From: Microlunatus elymi | GTDB lineage: Bacteria > Actinomycetota > Actinomycetes > Propionibacteriales > Propionibacteriaceae | Direction: 5' to 3' | DNA: 64,000 nucleotides | Assembly: GCF_007362775.1 (NCBI RefSeq) | Contig: NZ_CP041692.1 | Span: forward strand, 4,216,001 to 4,280,000 | Part shown: one piece after another, positions 16,133-23,997 of the stretch | Position numbering within the stretch: the stretch's first letter is position 1 | How the letters are laid out: each line of letters opens with the position of its first letter | Notes under the pieces: generated by a model | The model's input: the letters and a program-made list of their open reading frames with translations, nothing else | Database searches by the model: none | What the model was told of the DNA's origin: nothing | Made by a program: the position numbers and the translations under genes

Positions 16133-16634
16133 GTGAAGACTCTGGAGGTTCGGCGGCATTCGTTGACCAAGAAGGGGCTGTCGCGTGAGCGTGGTCGTTG
16201 CTGTCGGCCGAGGGTGTGCATGCTGCGCGCGTTGTTGGTGACACGTTGCCTGACTTCGGTTTCGTGCTGACCGGGCCTGACCGGAGGCACATCGAGACCG
16301 CGGTCGCAATGGGCTACGCGGTCGATGAAATCGTCGACTGGCCCTCTGGATACGTCGAGGGTGTCGTTGAACACCATGATCAATGGCGGTGGGATCAACC
16401 GTTCGTCCGGTACCAGGAGCTGTTACAGACCAGTTCAGCGCTTCGGGAGGTATCGGAGATCCATCTGGGGCATTGGCGTCGTGCGCTTGATCAGGTTCGC
16501 GAGGGCGAGGCTGCGTTGGTGGTTGCATCCGGCGGGTCGATCGAGCCGGTGCTGGTCGCAGCGGTCGCGGCCGGTGATCTGGGCGGATGGGGATCAGCGT
16601 TTCACCAGCTCGACGGGGCAACGTTGACGTTCGA
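16133..16634 (+). pseudogene. histidine phosphatase, frameshifted and cut by IS21
   Basis: GTG 16133 begins VKTLEVRRHSLTKKG with the catalytic Arg-His. The frame breaks near 16198, where one T is missing. The next frame continues with SAEGVHAARVVGD, TGPDRRHIETAVAMG and AALVVASGGSIEPVL. The gene then runs into the IS21 left end after GATLTFDV. Both the frameshift and the lost C-terminus make it non-functional. The 286 bp upstream (15847-16132) hold a REP-like GGGCAC repeat near 16015-16055 and nothing coding. Confidence 0.8.
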
Positions 16635-16692
16635 TGTCCGCGTACGACCTCACATGTCGTTCTCCGTACGACCTGACGTGTAGGTCGGTCTC
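16635..16692 (+). repeat. IS21 left terminal inverted repeat
   Basis: Starts TGTCCGCGTACGACCTCA and holds a second copy of the GTACGACCTxACxTGT repeat about 27 bp inward. These multiple end repeats are the transposase binding sites of IS21 elements. Confidence 0.8.
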
Positions 16693-16780
16693 GGCGAGTT
16701 GAGTCCCTGCTCGCCTTGAGTTGGGTCACCCTTCGGTTCGTCAACTGCCAAGTAGACGAGTCCGAAGGGTGACTTGCTCC

Positions 16781-18199
16781 ATGATCCTGGATACGGAGTC
16801 CTGGATGAATGTCCGTCGTTTCCGCGCCTTGCATGTTGCCGGCGCGAGCTTTGCCGAGATCGCCCGTGAGTGCGGGGTGGATTGGCGCACGGTGAAGAGG
16901 TATCTGATCGAGGACGCTGCCTCGGTCCCACCGACACCACCGCCCCGGGCCGGGACGCAGCCGAGGGTGATCGCCCCGTTCATCGGGGTGGTCGAGGCCT
17001 GGCTGCGTGCCGATGTCGGGTTGAAGGGCACGGTGATCCATGAGCGGCTGGTGGCCGAGCACGGGTTCACCGGGTCGTATCAGCGGGTGAAGATGTTCCT
17101 GGCCGAGGCCCGGCCCCGGATCGCCGCCGAGCTGGCCCAGACCGATGAGAACCCGTTGATCGGGTTCCATCGCCGGTTCGAGGTCGTGCCGGGTGCGCAG
17201 GCCCAGGTCGATTGGGGCGATGAGGGTGATCTGCTGGCCCATGTCGGGATCGGCCATGTGTATTCGTTCCACATGACCTTGTCCCATTCCCGGGACCCGT
17301 TCTGCTGTTTCACCACCAGCATGGATTTGGCCACGTTCTTCGACTGCCATCGGCGCGCGTTCGCCCATTTCGGCGGGGTGCCGGGTGCGATCGTCTATGA
17401 CCGGACCAAGACCGTGGTCAAACGCCATGTCGCGCCCGGGCTGGCGGTGCCGGTGCACCCGGAAGCGGCCGCGTTCGCCGATCATTACGGGTTCGTCATC
17501 GACGTTCTGGCCGCCTACCGACCCACCGGTAAGGGCCGGGTCGAACGCCAGGTCAACATCGTGCGTGAACACGTGGTCGCCGGCCGCTGGTTCGACTCGA
17601 TCCAGGAGTTGGACGGCGCCTTCGATGCCTGGCTACCGATCCGACGTGGGCAGGTCCACCGCACCCACGGTCAGGTCATCGCCGTTCGCGCGATCGGCGA
17701 TCGGGCCGCCCTGTTGCCGTTGCCGGACCGGCCATATCTGGTTTGCGATCGGTATCTGCGTCGAGTCGGTAAGGACGCCCTGGTCTCCTTTGAGGCCAGC
17801 TTCTACTCCGTGCCCGCCAGCCGGGTCCGGCCCGGTGGGCAGGTCGAGGTGGCCGTGAACGCCGACACCGTGACCATCAGCGCGCTCGCCGTTGATGGTG
17901 GCGGCTGGCTGGCGACCCACCAACGGGCCCGCCGACGGGGCTCGTGGATCGTCGATGAGACCCATTGGGCCGGGCTGCCCGACGGTCACACCCGGGCCAT
18001 CTGTCTCGACCCTCCACCGGCACCACGCTCCAGAACCGGTCCGGCCGAGCCAAGTCCGTTGACCGCGCTGCTGGCCAGCCATCACGCCGCCGGCCAGCCG
18101 GTCGCTGTCCGGCCGCTGTCGGACTACCAGACCGCCGCCCAGACCAACCCCGCCGCCCAGACGAACCCCGCCGCCGGATCCCACACCGCCAGGAGCTGA
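16781..18199 (+). CDS. istA: IS21-family transposase IstA
   Basis: A 472-aa DDE transposase. An N-terminal HTH (GASFAEIARECGVDWRTVKR) recognises the ends. The catalytic core shows the first Asp in QVDWGDEG, the second in IVYDRTKTV and the Glu in GKGRVERQVN. The C-terminal part has the beta barrel (RVRPGGQVEVAVNADTV). Two starts are possible, ATG 16781 and 16805. I took 16781. It works with IstB. Confidence 0.92.
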   Translation: MILDTESWMNVRRFRALHVAGASFAEIARECGVDWRTVKRYLIEDAASVPPTPPPRAGTQPRVIAPFIGVVEAWLRADVGLKGTVIHERLVAEHGFTGSYQRVKMFLAEARPRIAAELAQTDENPLIGFHRRFEVVPGAQAQVDWGDEGDLLAHVGIGHVYSFHMTLSHSRDPFCCFTTSMDLATFFDCHRRAFAHFGGVPGAIVYDRTKTVVKRHVAPGLAVPVHPEAAAFADHYGFVIDVLAAYRPTGKGRVERQVNIVREHVVAGRWFDSIQELDGAFDAWLPIRRGQVHRTHGQVIAVRAIGDRAALLPLPDRPYLVCDRYLRRVGKDALVSFEASFYSVPASRVRPGGQVEVAVNADTVTISALAVDGGGWLATHQRARRRGSWIVDETHWAGLPDGHTRAICLDPPPAPRSRTGPAEPSPLTALLASHHAAGQPVAVRPLSDYQTAAQTNPAAQTNPAAGSHTARS

Positions 18200-18201
18200 C
18201 C

Positions 18202-18675
18202 ATGATCAACAACAGGAACAAGATCAACAACGACGAGAGCATGATCAACAACGACATGATCAACAGCACGAACAGCAGCAGCGGTAAGGTTTGCGGCCCA
18301 CCCAACTCCGTGTCGTCGATCCAGGGTCTGCCCGGACACAGCCTGGACCCGAGCCCGACACCAGCAGCTGCCGGGGTGGAGCTGAGCCAGTACACCGCCG
18401 CCACGTTGGCCGAGCTGCTCGGCCTGTGTGAGGAATTCCTCCGCACCGCCGGCCCGGCCGTCCATGCCGAACTTCGCCGATACCTCACCGGCCAGACCCC
18501 ACCGGCCGACCCGGGCTGGCTGATCGACATGCTCGGCTTCCACCAACTCCACCTGCACCAGCGGATCAAGGCCACAACCCCCAGCCCACGCGACAACTGG
18601 CACACCGACCCCGACCACGACCGGATCATCCCGGTCACCGCTGCCCAGGCCCGCACCGGGGTGGTGGCCCGGTGA
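18202..18675 (+). CDS. IS21 accessory ORF between istA and istB, 157 aa
   Basis: ATG 18202 follows AGGAG and lies 2 bp after istA. The stop overlaps the istB start as GTGA, so it is translationally coupled. The first 25 residues are a repetitive Asn/Ile run (MINN units) encoded by near-repeats of ATGATCAACAAC. The rest is helical (YTAATLAELLGLCEEFLRTA, HAELRRYLTG, HQLHLHQRIKATT). IS21 elements normally have only istA and istB. The function is unknown. Confidence 0.75.
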   Translation: MINNRNKINNDESMINNDMINSTNSSSGKVCGPPNSVSSIQGLPGHSLDPSPTPAAAGVELSQYTAATLAELLGLCEEFLRTAGPAVHAELRRYLTGQTPPADPGWLIDMLGFHQLHLHQRIKATTPSPRDNWHTDPDHDRIIPVTAAQARTGVVAR

Positions 18676-19442
18676 ACAGCCTGACCAGCGACCGGATCCG
18701 TGACCACGCCACCAAACTCGGACTGACCCACCTGACCGAATCGATCGGCCCACTGGTCGACCGCGCCGAGCAAGCCCAACTGGGCTACCTCGACTTCATC
18801 GACCTGCTCCTGGGAGAAGAAGTCGGCCTGCGCGAGGGCCGCAGGTTCCGCAACGCCCTACGCCTGTCCGGCCTGCCCCACCACAAAACCCTCGACGACT
18901 TCGACTTCGCCTTCCAACCCGACCTCGACGTCCGCAAGGTCCGCGACCTGGCCACCCTGGAGTTCGCCCGCACCAAATCCAATGTGGTCCTCCTCGGCCC
19001 ACCCGGCGTCGGGAAAACCATGATCGCCGTCGCCCTCGCGGTCGCCGCCTGCCAAGCCGGGTTCTCCATCTACTTCACCACCCTGGACGACCTGGTCCGC
19101 AAACTCCGCGCCGCCGACACCACCGGCCGGTTCAACCGCCAACTCGCCACCTACCTCCGACCCGCGGTCCTGATCGTCGACGAAGTCGGCTACCTCCCCC
19201 TGGACCGGGCCGAAGCCAACATGGTCTTCCAACTCGTCTCCCGCCGCTACGAACGCGGCTCCATGATCATCACCTCGAACAAGGCCTTCACCGAATGGGG
19301 CAGCGTCCTGGGCGACGACGTCCTAGCCACCGCCATCCTCGACCGACTCCTACACCACTGCGACGTCATCAACATCAACGGACCCTCCTACCGACTCAAA
19401 GACCGCTTCAACCTCACCACCGGAGGAGAAACCATGCCATGA
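18672..19442 (+). CDS. istB: IS21-family AAA+ ATPase IstB
   Basis: A 256-aa helper ATPase. Walker A is GPPGVGKT (109-116), Walker B is LIVDEVGYL, and sensor 1 is MIITSNKAF. The C-terminal ILDRLLHHCDVINING is typical of IstB. It binds target DNA and stimulates IstA. The start is GTG 18672. Confidence 0.93.
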   Translation: MNSLTSDRIRDHATKLGLTHLTESIGPLVDRAEQAQLGYLDFIDLLLGEEVGLREGRRFRNALRLSGLPHHKTLDDFDFAFQPDLDVRKVRDLATLEFARTKSNVVLLGPPGVGKTMIAVALAVAACQAGFSIYFTTLDDLVRKLRAADTTGRFNRQLATYLRPAVLIVDEVGYLPLDRAEANMVFQLVSRRYERGSMIITSNKAFTEWGSVLGDDVLATAILDRLLHHCDVININGPSYRLKDRFNLTTGGETMP

Positions 19443-19449
19443 TCACCAT

Positions 19450-19506
19450 GCCGAGACCGACACGTCAGGTCGTACCCCATGCAACATGTGAGGTAGTACG
19501 CCGACA
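19450..19506 (-). repeat. IS21 right terminal inverted repeat
   Basis: Read inwards from 19506 it begins TGTCGGCGTACTACCTCA, matching the left end with few changes. It carries a second TACGACCTGACGTGTCGG unit like the left end. Confidence 0.8.
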
Positions 19507-19603
19507 CTGGTCACCCCTTCTGCCTTTGCTACACCGGCGAGTAGCAGAGCCAGCTGGGCAGGTGCCCCGTGATGGATCCGTTGCGGACGCGAGCAGAGAT
19601 CGC

Positions 19604-19629
19604 GAGTGGTACGCTATCGAGTACCACTC
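19604..19629. promoter_or_regulatory. yefM-yoeB operator
   Basis: A perfect inverted repeat with 9-bp arms GAGTGGTAC (19604-19612) and GTACCACTC (19621-19629), ending 13 bp before the yefM ATG and next to its GGAGGAGG. Its TGGTAC/GTACCA core is like known YefM-binding palindromes. Confidence 0.75.
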
Positions 19630-19642
19630 GGAGGAGGACATC

Positions 19643-19894
19643 ATGGTCGCTATCACTGCAACTGATGCTCGCAAGGGTCTGTTCGGCATCATTCAGGAGG
19701 TGAATGATGACCACACCGCCGTCGAGGTCGTCTCGCGGCACGGCAACGCAGTCATCATGTCCAAGGACGACTACGACGCGATGACCGAGACCACCTACCT
19801 GTTGCGGAACGCCGCCAACGCAGAACGACTGCTTGAGGCGATCGAGCGTGCCCGGCGCGGCGAGTTCGAGCAGCATGATCTGCTTGAAGCGTGA
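19643..19894 (+). CDS. yefM: YefM antitoxin
   Basis: An 83-aa Phd/YefM-family antitoxin. The N-terminal DNA-binding domain reads TATDARKGLFGIIQEVN, then VEVVSRHGNAVIMSKDDYDA. The C-terminal toxin-binding tail is LLRNAANAERLLEAIERA. The ATG at 19643 follows GGAGGAGG. It overlaps yoeB by four bases and has a 9-bp-arm palindrome in its promoter, consistent with self-repression by the complex. Confidence 0.92.
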   Translation: MVAITATDARKGLFGIIQEVNDDHTAVEVVSRHGNAVIMSKDDYDAMTETTYLLRNAANAERLLEAIERARRGEFEQHDLLEA

Positions 19895-20151
19895 CCCGCG
19901 CACTGGCCTTCGACCCGAATGGGTGGGAGGACTACCTGTACTGGCAGACCCAGGACCGCAAGACACTCAAACGGATCAATCAACTCATCGCCGACGTGCT
20001 GCGGGACCCGTTCGCTGGCATCGGTAAGCCAGAGCCGCTGAAGCACGTCCTGACGGGCGCATGGTCACGCCGGATCGACGAAGCCAATCGCCTCGTCTAC
20101 TACGTCACCGAGGAACACATCGTGATCTTGCAGGCTCGGGATCATTACTGA
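19891..20151 (+). CDS. yoeB: YoeB mRNA interferase toxin
   Basis: An 86-aa Txe/YoeB toxin that cleaves mRNA at the ribosome. It has WEDYLYWQTQDRKTLKRIN, DPFAGIGKPEPLKH, WSRRIDEANRLVYYV and the C-terminal RDHY. The catalytic Glu, Arg and His positions of the family are kept. The start is GTG 19891. Confidence 0.93.
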   Translation: MTRALAFDPNGWEDYLYWQTQDRKTLKRINQLIADVLRDPFAGIGKPEPLKHVLTGAWSRRIDEANRLVYYVTEEHIVILQARDHY

Positions 20152-20256
20152 CGACATCGTCATCGACAGTGCCGACGGCAAACCGTTCCTCCGCGAAGTC
20201 CCCCAACAAGCGGCCCTCGCCGCGTGATCACCGGGCACCAAGCCGGCTGGGGAACC

Positions 20257-20284
20257 TGCCCGGTGAGGGATCCTGCACCGGGCA
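20257..20284. repeat. best-preserved REP-like palindrome
   Basis: Perfect 9-bp arms TGCCCGGTG (20257-20265) and CACCGGGCA (20276-20284) around a loop with GGATCC. A second CACCGGGCACC word lies 25 bp to the left. This is the clearest copy of the dispersed family. The rest of the 320-bp gap (20152-20471) holds no gene that I can support. Confidence 0.6.
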
Positions 20285-20448
20285 CCTCTGGTTTTACAGG
20301 CGCTCCGCTGTTGCTGGTGCTTACCGGCCTGCATGTGACCGTGCCACAGGGATGTTTCCAGGGTGGAGGTGGGTGAAGAAGCACGTTTCCACACGTTCTG
20401 TACCGCCGCCCGCATGGGTTCGCCACGACTCTGGATTTTGTTACCTGC

Positions 20449-20468
20449 AATAGTCATGCAAGACTATT
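20449..20468. promoter_or_regulatory. PadR operator
   Basis: Inverted repeat AATAGTC (20449-20455) and GACTATT (20462-20468), an AT-rich island in GC-rich DNA, just before the padR GTG. It has the size and position of a PadR self-regulation site. Confidence 0.6.
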
Positions 20469-20471
20469 CGT

Positions 20472-21041
20472 GTGTCATCGATCAGGCTGTTCATTCTCGA
20501 CGCGTTCGAGCGCTACGGGGCGATGCACGGCTATGAGTTGAAGCGGATCGTTGAGCGTGAGCGGATCGACCAGTGGACCGATATATCGGTCAGCGCGATC
20601 TACGGCGCTCTCAGACGGGTCGCGTCCGACGGGCTGCTCACTGCCGAGCAGGTGGAGCGCGAGGGCAAGAGGCCGACCCGTCAGGTGTTCGCCCTGACCG
20701 AGGCGGGACGACTGGCCCTGGCCGAGTTGCGTCGCACGGAACTGGAAACGGTGATGGTGAACGCAGATCCGTTCGATCTCGCGCTGACGCACAGCGACCC
20801 GGCCCGGCTCGACGAGCTACCCGCGACGATCCAGGGTCGACTGGCACGGTTGCGGGTTCTGCTGTCGTCGCGTCAGCAGTTCAGTGATTGGGCCGGGCCG
20901 CATATCAGCCTTGCCAAGGCTCACGCGCTGTGTCACCGGGAGTTTCTGTTGCGCGCGGAGATCGCCTGGCATGAGCAACTCCTCGACGCCGCGGACGACA
21001 TCATCGGCGACGAGCGATCCCGAAACGAAACCCACCAGTAG
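20472..21041 (+). CDS. PadR-family transcriptional regulator
   Basis: A 189-aa regulator with winged helix at residues 1-80 (LFILDAFERYGAMHGYELKR, AIYGALRRVASDGLL, RPTRQVFALTEAGRLAL) and the C-terminal helical dimer domain (LCHREFLLRAEIAWHEQLLD). The start is GTG 20472. It lies 19 bp before the membrane protein gene, so it probably regulates its own operon, as is common for PadR with drug-efflux genes. Confidence 0.9.
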   Translation: MSSIRLFILDAFERYGAMHGYELKRIVERERIDQWTDISVSAIYGALRRVASDGLLTAEQVEREGKRPTRQVFALTEAGRLALAELRRTELETVMVNADPFDLALTHSDPARLDELPATIQGRLARLRVLLSSRQQFSDWAGPHISLAKAHALCHREFLLRAEIAWHEQLLDAADDIIGDERSRNETHQ

Positions 21042-21060
21042 CCAGAAAGGCCAAGAATCC

Positions 21061-22155
21061 ATGTCCCACATCGGCGGCGAGCCGAATCACTCCGCTGATC
21101 ACCGTGAAAGTCCTCATCACGTCGAAGACGACTATTCCCGGCCGCCTCGCGGGTCGGCCACGGCGAAGCTGGTCACGATCCCGACGCTGACCGGTCTGGT
21201 GATCGGCATCCTGTTCGTCACGGTCTTCCTGGCGGCCTTCCATGCTCCCGAACCGCACAACTTGCCGGTCGGGATCGTGGGCGCCGCGCAGCAGGTGAAG
21301 GCGGTCGAACAAGCGCTGGACCAGAACGCGCCCGGACAGATCGAGTTCACCACTTACGACTCGGCCGCCGAGGCACGCAATGCGATCGAGCACCGCACGA
21401 CCTTCGGTGCCTACGTCATGGCCGAAGACGGCCGGACAGCCCAGCTGCTCTACGCCGGTGCGAACGGCCCCAGTGTCACCGGCACTCTTGAGGGCATCTT
21501 CGGTGGGATAGCCCAGCACTCCCACGCCACTCTGACGACCCGGGACGTCGTGCCCGCTTCCAGCGGGGACACCCGGGGGCTTGGGATCTTCTACGCCGGC
21601 TTCGGCATCGTGCTCGGTGCGTTCCTGTTCGGCTTGATCTCGACACAGATGGGGCGCGCCCTCCAGCTGCGCTGGCGTCTGCTCAGTCTGGCGATGTTCT
21701 CCGTTGTCGGAGGCGCGGCGGTCGCGCTCATTGGCGGCAGTACCGGCTTCAACGTGCTGCCGGGCAATCTCGCGGCGAACATGTCAGTCATCGTCCTGCT
21801 CGCGGCCGCAGTAAGCGCGGGAACCCTGCTGTTCCTGCGGATCGGCGGGCCGGCCGGCACGCTGCTGGCTTCGCTCGTGATGCTGATCCTCGGCAACGCC
21901 ACCAGCGGCGGCGTGATGCCGGCCGCCTACCTGCCCGACTGGCTGCGCCCGCTTGCGGACATCCTGCCCGCGGGCCTGGGACTGCGCGCGTTGTTCGGCG
22001 AGTCCTACTTCAACAACGACGGATTTGTCAGCGGCCTCATCCTGCTCGCCGTCTGGGTGGTCGCCAGCCTCGGGATCGTCTCCGCAGTGGACTTCCTCTC
22101 GGATCGACGCAAGGCCCGCGCTCTCCGCTCGGCTTCGCTCGCCCCGGCGGCATAG
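21061..22155 (+). CDS. YhgE/Pip-like or ABC-2-type membrane protein, 364 aa
   Basis: The layout is one N-terminal membrane helix (LVTIPTLTGLVIGILFVTVF), an external domain of about 130 residues (NLPVGIVGA, TTYDSAAEARNAIEHR, YAGANGPSVTG), then five more helices to the C-terminus (GIVLGAFLFGLI, VVGGAAVALI, VIVLLAAAVSAGTL, LVMLILGNA, LILLAVWVVASLGI). This resembles DUF3533/ABC-2 permeases and YhgE-type proteins. ATG 21061 follows AGAAAGG. Co-transcription with padR suggests efflux of a toxic compound. No ATPase gene is adjacent. Confidence 0.75.
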   Translation: MSHIGGEPNHSADHRESPHHVEDDYSRPPRGSATAKLVTIPTLTGLVIGILFVTVFLAAFHAPEPHNLPVGIVGAAQQVKAVEQALDQNAPGQIEFTTYDSAAEARNAIEHRTTFGAYVMAEDGRTAQLLYAGANGPSVTGTLEGIFGGIAQHSHATLTTRDVVPASSGDTRGLGIFYAGFGIVLGAFLFGLISTQMGRALQLRWRLLSLAMFSVVGGAAVALIGGSTGFNVLPGNLAANMSVIVLLAAAVSAGTLLFLRIGGPAGTLLASLVMLILGNATSGGVMPAAYLPDWLRPLADILPAGLGLRALFGESYFNNDGFVSGLILLAVWVVASLGIVSAVDFLSDRRKARALRSASLAPAA

Positions 22156-22304
22156 CGACTGCCTCGAGGCGGTCGGACAATCGGTCCGGCCGCCTCATCG
22201 GGCACGCCGCCTTGCCAGGACCATGCGCCCTGGGCGGGGTCTAGCTACGGCGCTGATTCGCAATGCCGCACTCGGGGCCGCCGGCGGTGTTCAACGGTGA
22301 TGGC

Positions 22305-22688
22305 TCAGGAGGATGGGGCTTCGGTGAAGTTGGCCATGTTGTCGATGGCCCAGGTCCGGATAGCGGCGATCGGTACGGCCAGGCTCCGTCCGAGGTCGGT
22401 CAGGCAGTACTCAACGCGTGGGGGAACTTCGGCATAGACCGTGCGGGTGACCAATCCGTCGCGTTCCATTGCCCGCAGGGTCTGGGTGAGGACTTTCGGG
22501 GTAATCCCGCCGACGGCGTCACGCAGTTGGCTGAACCGGTGGGTGCCGGACTCGAGGATGCCCACGATCAGCACCGTCCACCGGTCACCGATGCGGTCAA
22601 GTGCGAGTCGACCAGGGCAGCCGGGATCGTAGATGTCGCCGCCGCAGCACTCAGTATCCACGGGGAAAGTATGCCACGTTGAAGTCAC
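22305..22688 (-). CDS. HxlR-family transcriptional regulator
   Basis: A 127-aa MarR/HxlR winged-helix protein (CPGRLALDRIGDRWTVLIVG, THRFSQLRDAVGGITPKVLT, RVEYCLTDLGRSL). A Cys cluster (ECCGGDIYDPGC) near the N-terminus may sense redox or quinones, as in other HxlR-type regulators. The start is uncertain: GTG 22688 or ATGs at 22718 and 22724. I chose 22688 because the operator lies directly upstream. It is divergent from the WrbA-like gene. Confidence 0.82.
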   Translation of the reverse strand: MTSTWHTFPVDTECCGGDIYDPGCPGRLALDRIGDRWTVLIVGILESGTHRFSQLRDAVGGITPKVLTQTLRAMERDGLVTRTVYAEVPPRVEYCLTDLGRSLAVPIAAIRTWAIDNMANFTEAPSS

Positions 22689-22690
22689 CA

Positions 22691-22705
22691 GTATCCGATC
22701 GATAC
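22691..22705. promoter_or_regulatory. HxlR operator
   Basis: Palindrome GTATC-N5-GATAC between the divergent hxlR and WrbA-like genes, about 50 bp from the latter's start. It is of the size and GTATC type expected for HxlR/QorR-like sites. Confidence 0.6.
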
Positions 22706-22757
22706 GATCAGGATTCATCGGCATTCGCTCAGCCGAAACCCGACGCAGGAGAGTCCT

Positions 22758-23390
22758 ATGACCGCCAAGATCGCCGTGATCTACTACAGCTCGACCGGCA
22801 CCGTGCACGCCCTCGCGCAGGCCCTCGCCGACGGCGCATCCGCGACAGGTGCCGAGGTCCGGGTGCGTCGAGTGGCCGAACTCGCACCCCCGTCTGCGAT
22901 CGACGCTAACCCGGCGTGGCGCGCCCATCTCGACGAGGTTGCCGCTAGGGTGCCCGAGGCGAGCCTGGATGATCTGCGGTGGGCCAACGGGTACGCCTTC
23001 GGAACTCCGACCCGGTTCGGCACCCCGACCGCCCAACTCAAGCAGTTCATCGACCAGACCGGACCGTTGTGGCAGCAAGGAGTGCTCGCCGATAAGCCGG
23101 TCACCTCCTTCACCGCCTCCCTCAACGCCCACGGCGGGCAGGAATCGACCATCCTGGCGTTGAACAACGTCTTCTACCACTGGGGCTGCTTGATCGTCCC
23201 GCCCGGCTACACCGACCCGGCCCTCTCCGCTGCCGGCGGCAACCCGTACGGCACCTCGCACTTCACCGGATTCTCGGGTCAACGTCCCGGCGAAGAAATC
23301 CTTGCCGCCGCCCATTACCAGGGCCGCCGTCTGGCCACCTTCGCCGCAGCCCTGGCAGCTGAGCAGGTCGGCGAGCCCGCTGCGGATTGA
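22758..23390 (+). CDS. wrbA: WrbA-like NAD(P)H:quinone oxidoreductase
   Basis: A 210-aa flavodoxin-fold protein that binds FMN and reduces quinones by two electrons. The FMN phosphate loop is YYSSTGTVHALA (residues 9-20). The segments FGTPTRFGTPTAQLKQFIDQ and HGGQESTILALNNVFYHWG are typical of WrbA. The ATG at 22758 follows AGGAGAG. It is divergent from an HxlR regulator with a Cys cluster, a standard quinone- or electrophile-induced pair. Confidence 0.9.
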   Translation: MTAKIAVIYYSSTGTVHALAQALADGASATGAEVRVRRVAELAPPSAIDANPAWRAHLDEVAARVPEASLDDLRWANGYAFGTPTRFGTPTAQLKQFIDQTGPLWQQGVLADKPVTSFTASLNAHGGQESTILALNNVFYHWGCLIVPPGYTDPALSAAGGNPYGTSHFTGFSGQRPGEEILAAAHYQGRRLATFAAALAAEQVGEPAAD

Positions 23391-23400
23391 ACTCTCCCAC

Positions 23401-23975
23401 TCACCGGCTTTGGACGAGCACCTGATCCAGGTGACCTTGTAACGCGGACTGGTCGTCGAGCGTCCCGGTCAGTCCGCCAGCCACTGCTGCGTCCGGGCGT
23501 AGAGGCAGCGACCTCCTCAGGACGGTCGTCGCCCATGTCGTCGTTGGACGGCTCAACCCCATCTGCGCCAGGCTCCAGGCAAGCAACCAGTAGGAGGGGC
23601 GATACGGCGTCAGCTGTTCGGCCGGGATTCTCGATGACCTGACCCGGCCCGGCCGGCGTGAGCGTCGCGTACTCGCAGATAGGGTCCAACGAGAGGATCC
23701 GCCACTCGCCTTGGCGGCTCGACCCGGTAGTTCAGCCGGACACACGAGTTGATGTTGCCGGGCACGCCGGACACCGCGATCCCGGACCACATCAACGCTG
23801 ACACTTCGACGTGTGCTTTATCGCCCGGGCCCGCACGGCCGGCGCGAACATGCGGTGCACGGCCGTGTGCCCCTGCTCTGCCTGCTTCTGTGAACCGGCC
23901 ACGAAACCTGCCCCGTCTCCTTCATATACCAGGACAGACGAACCGTAGGGACGTGACCGGGTACCTGTCGTGGCG
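23401..23975 (-). pseudogene. decayed SnoaL-like gene
   Basis: Pieces in different minus-strand frames match the intact SnoaL-like protein at 29025-29660. They are VRLSWY.., TAVHRMFAPAV, CVRLNYRVE, DPICEYATLTPAGPGQ, WLLAWSLAQMG and SNDDMGDDRPEEVAA. At least three frameshifts separate them. It sits between wrbA and the alpha/beta hydrolase. It is a paralogue left after duplication or partial transfer of the cluster. Confidence 0.8.
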
Positions 23976-23997
23976 TGATGAATGGAAGGATTCTTGC

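Larger units (their letters stand above)
16635..19506 (+). mobile_element. complete IS21-family element, 2872 bp
   Basis: Both ends begin TGTC and carry two internal repeats each (GTACGACCTCACATGT and GTACGACCTGACGTGT on the left, their matching inverses on the right). It encodes istA, an extra ORF, and istB in one rightward operon. I see no clear target-site duplication (TTCGA before, CTGGT after), so a later rearrangement may have changed a flank. It interrupts a histidine phosphatase gene. Confidence 0.88.

Noticed and set aside
16635-16683. C-terminal tail VRVRPHMSFSVRPDV as part of the phosphatase
   Set aside because: These codons come from the IS21 terminal repeats, not from the phosphatase gene.
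15911-17572. Long minus-strand reading frame opposite istA
   Set aside because: It is the antisense of a clear DDE transposase. Its Arg/Pro/His-rich sequence is the usual shadow of a GC-rich gene.
22689-23315. N-terminal extension of the HxlR regulator
   Set aside because: It overlaps the WrbA-like gene on the other strand and the probable operator. The HxlR domain is complete without it.
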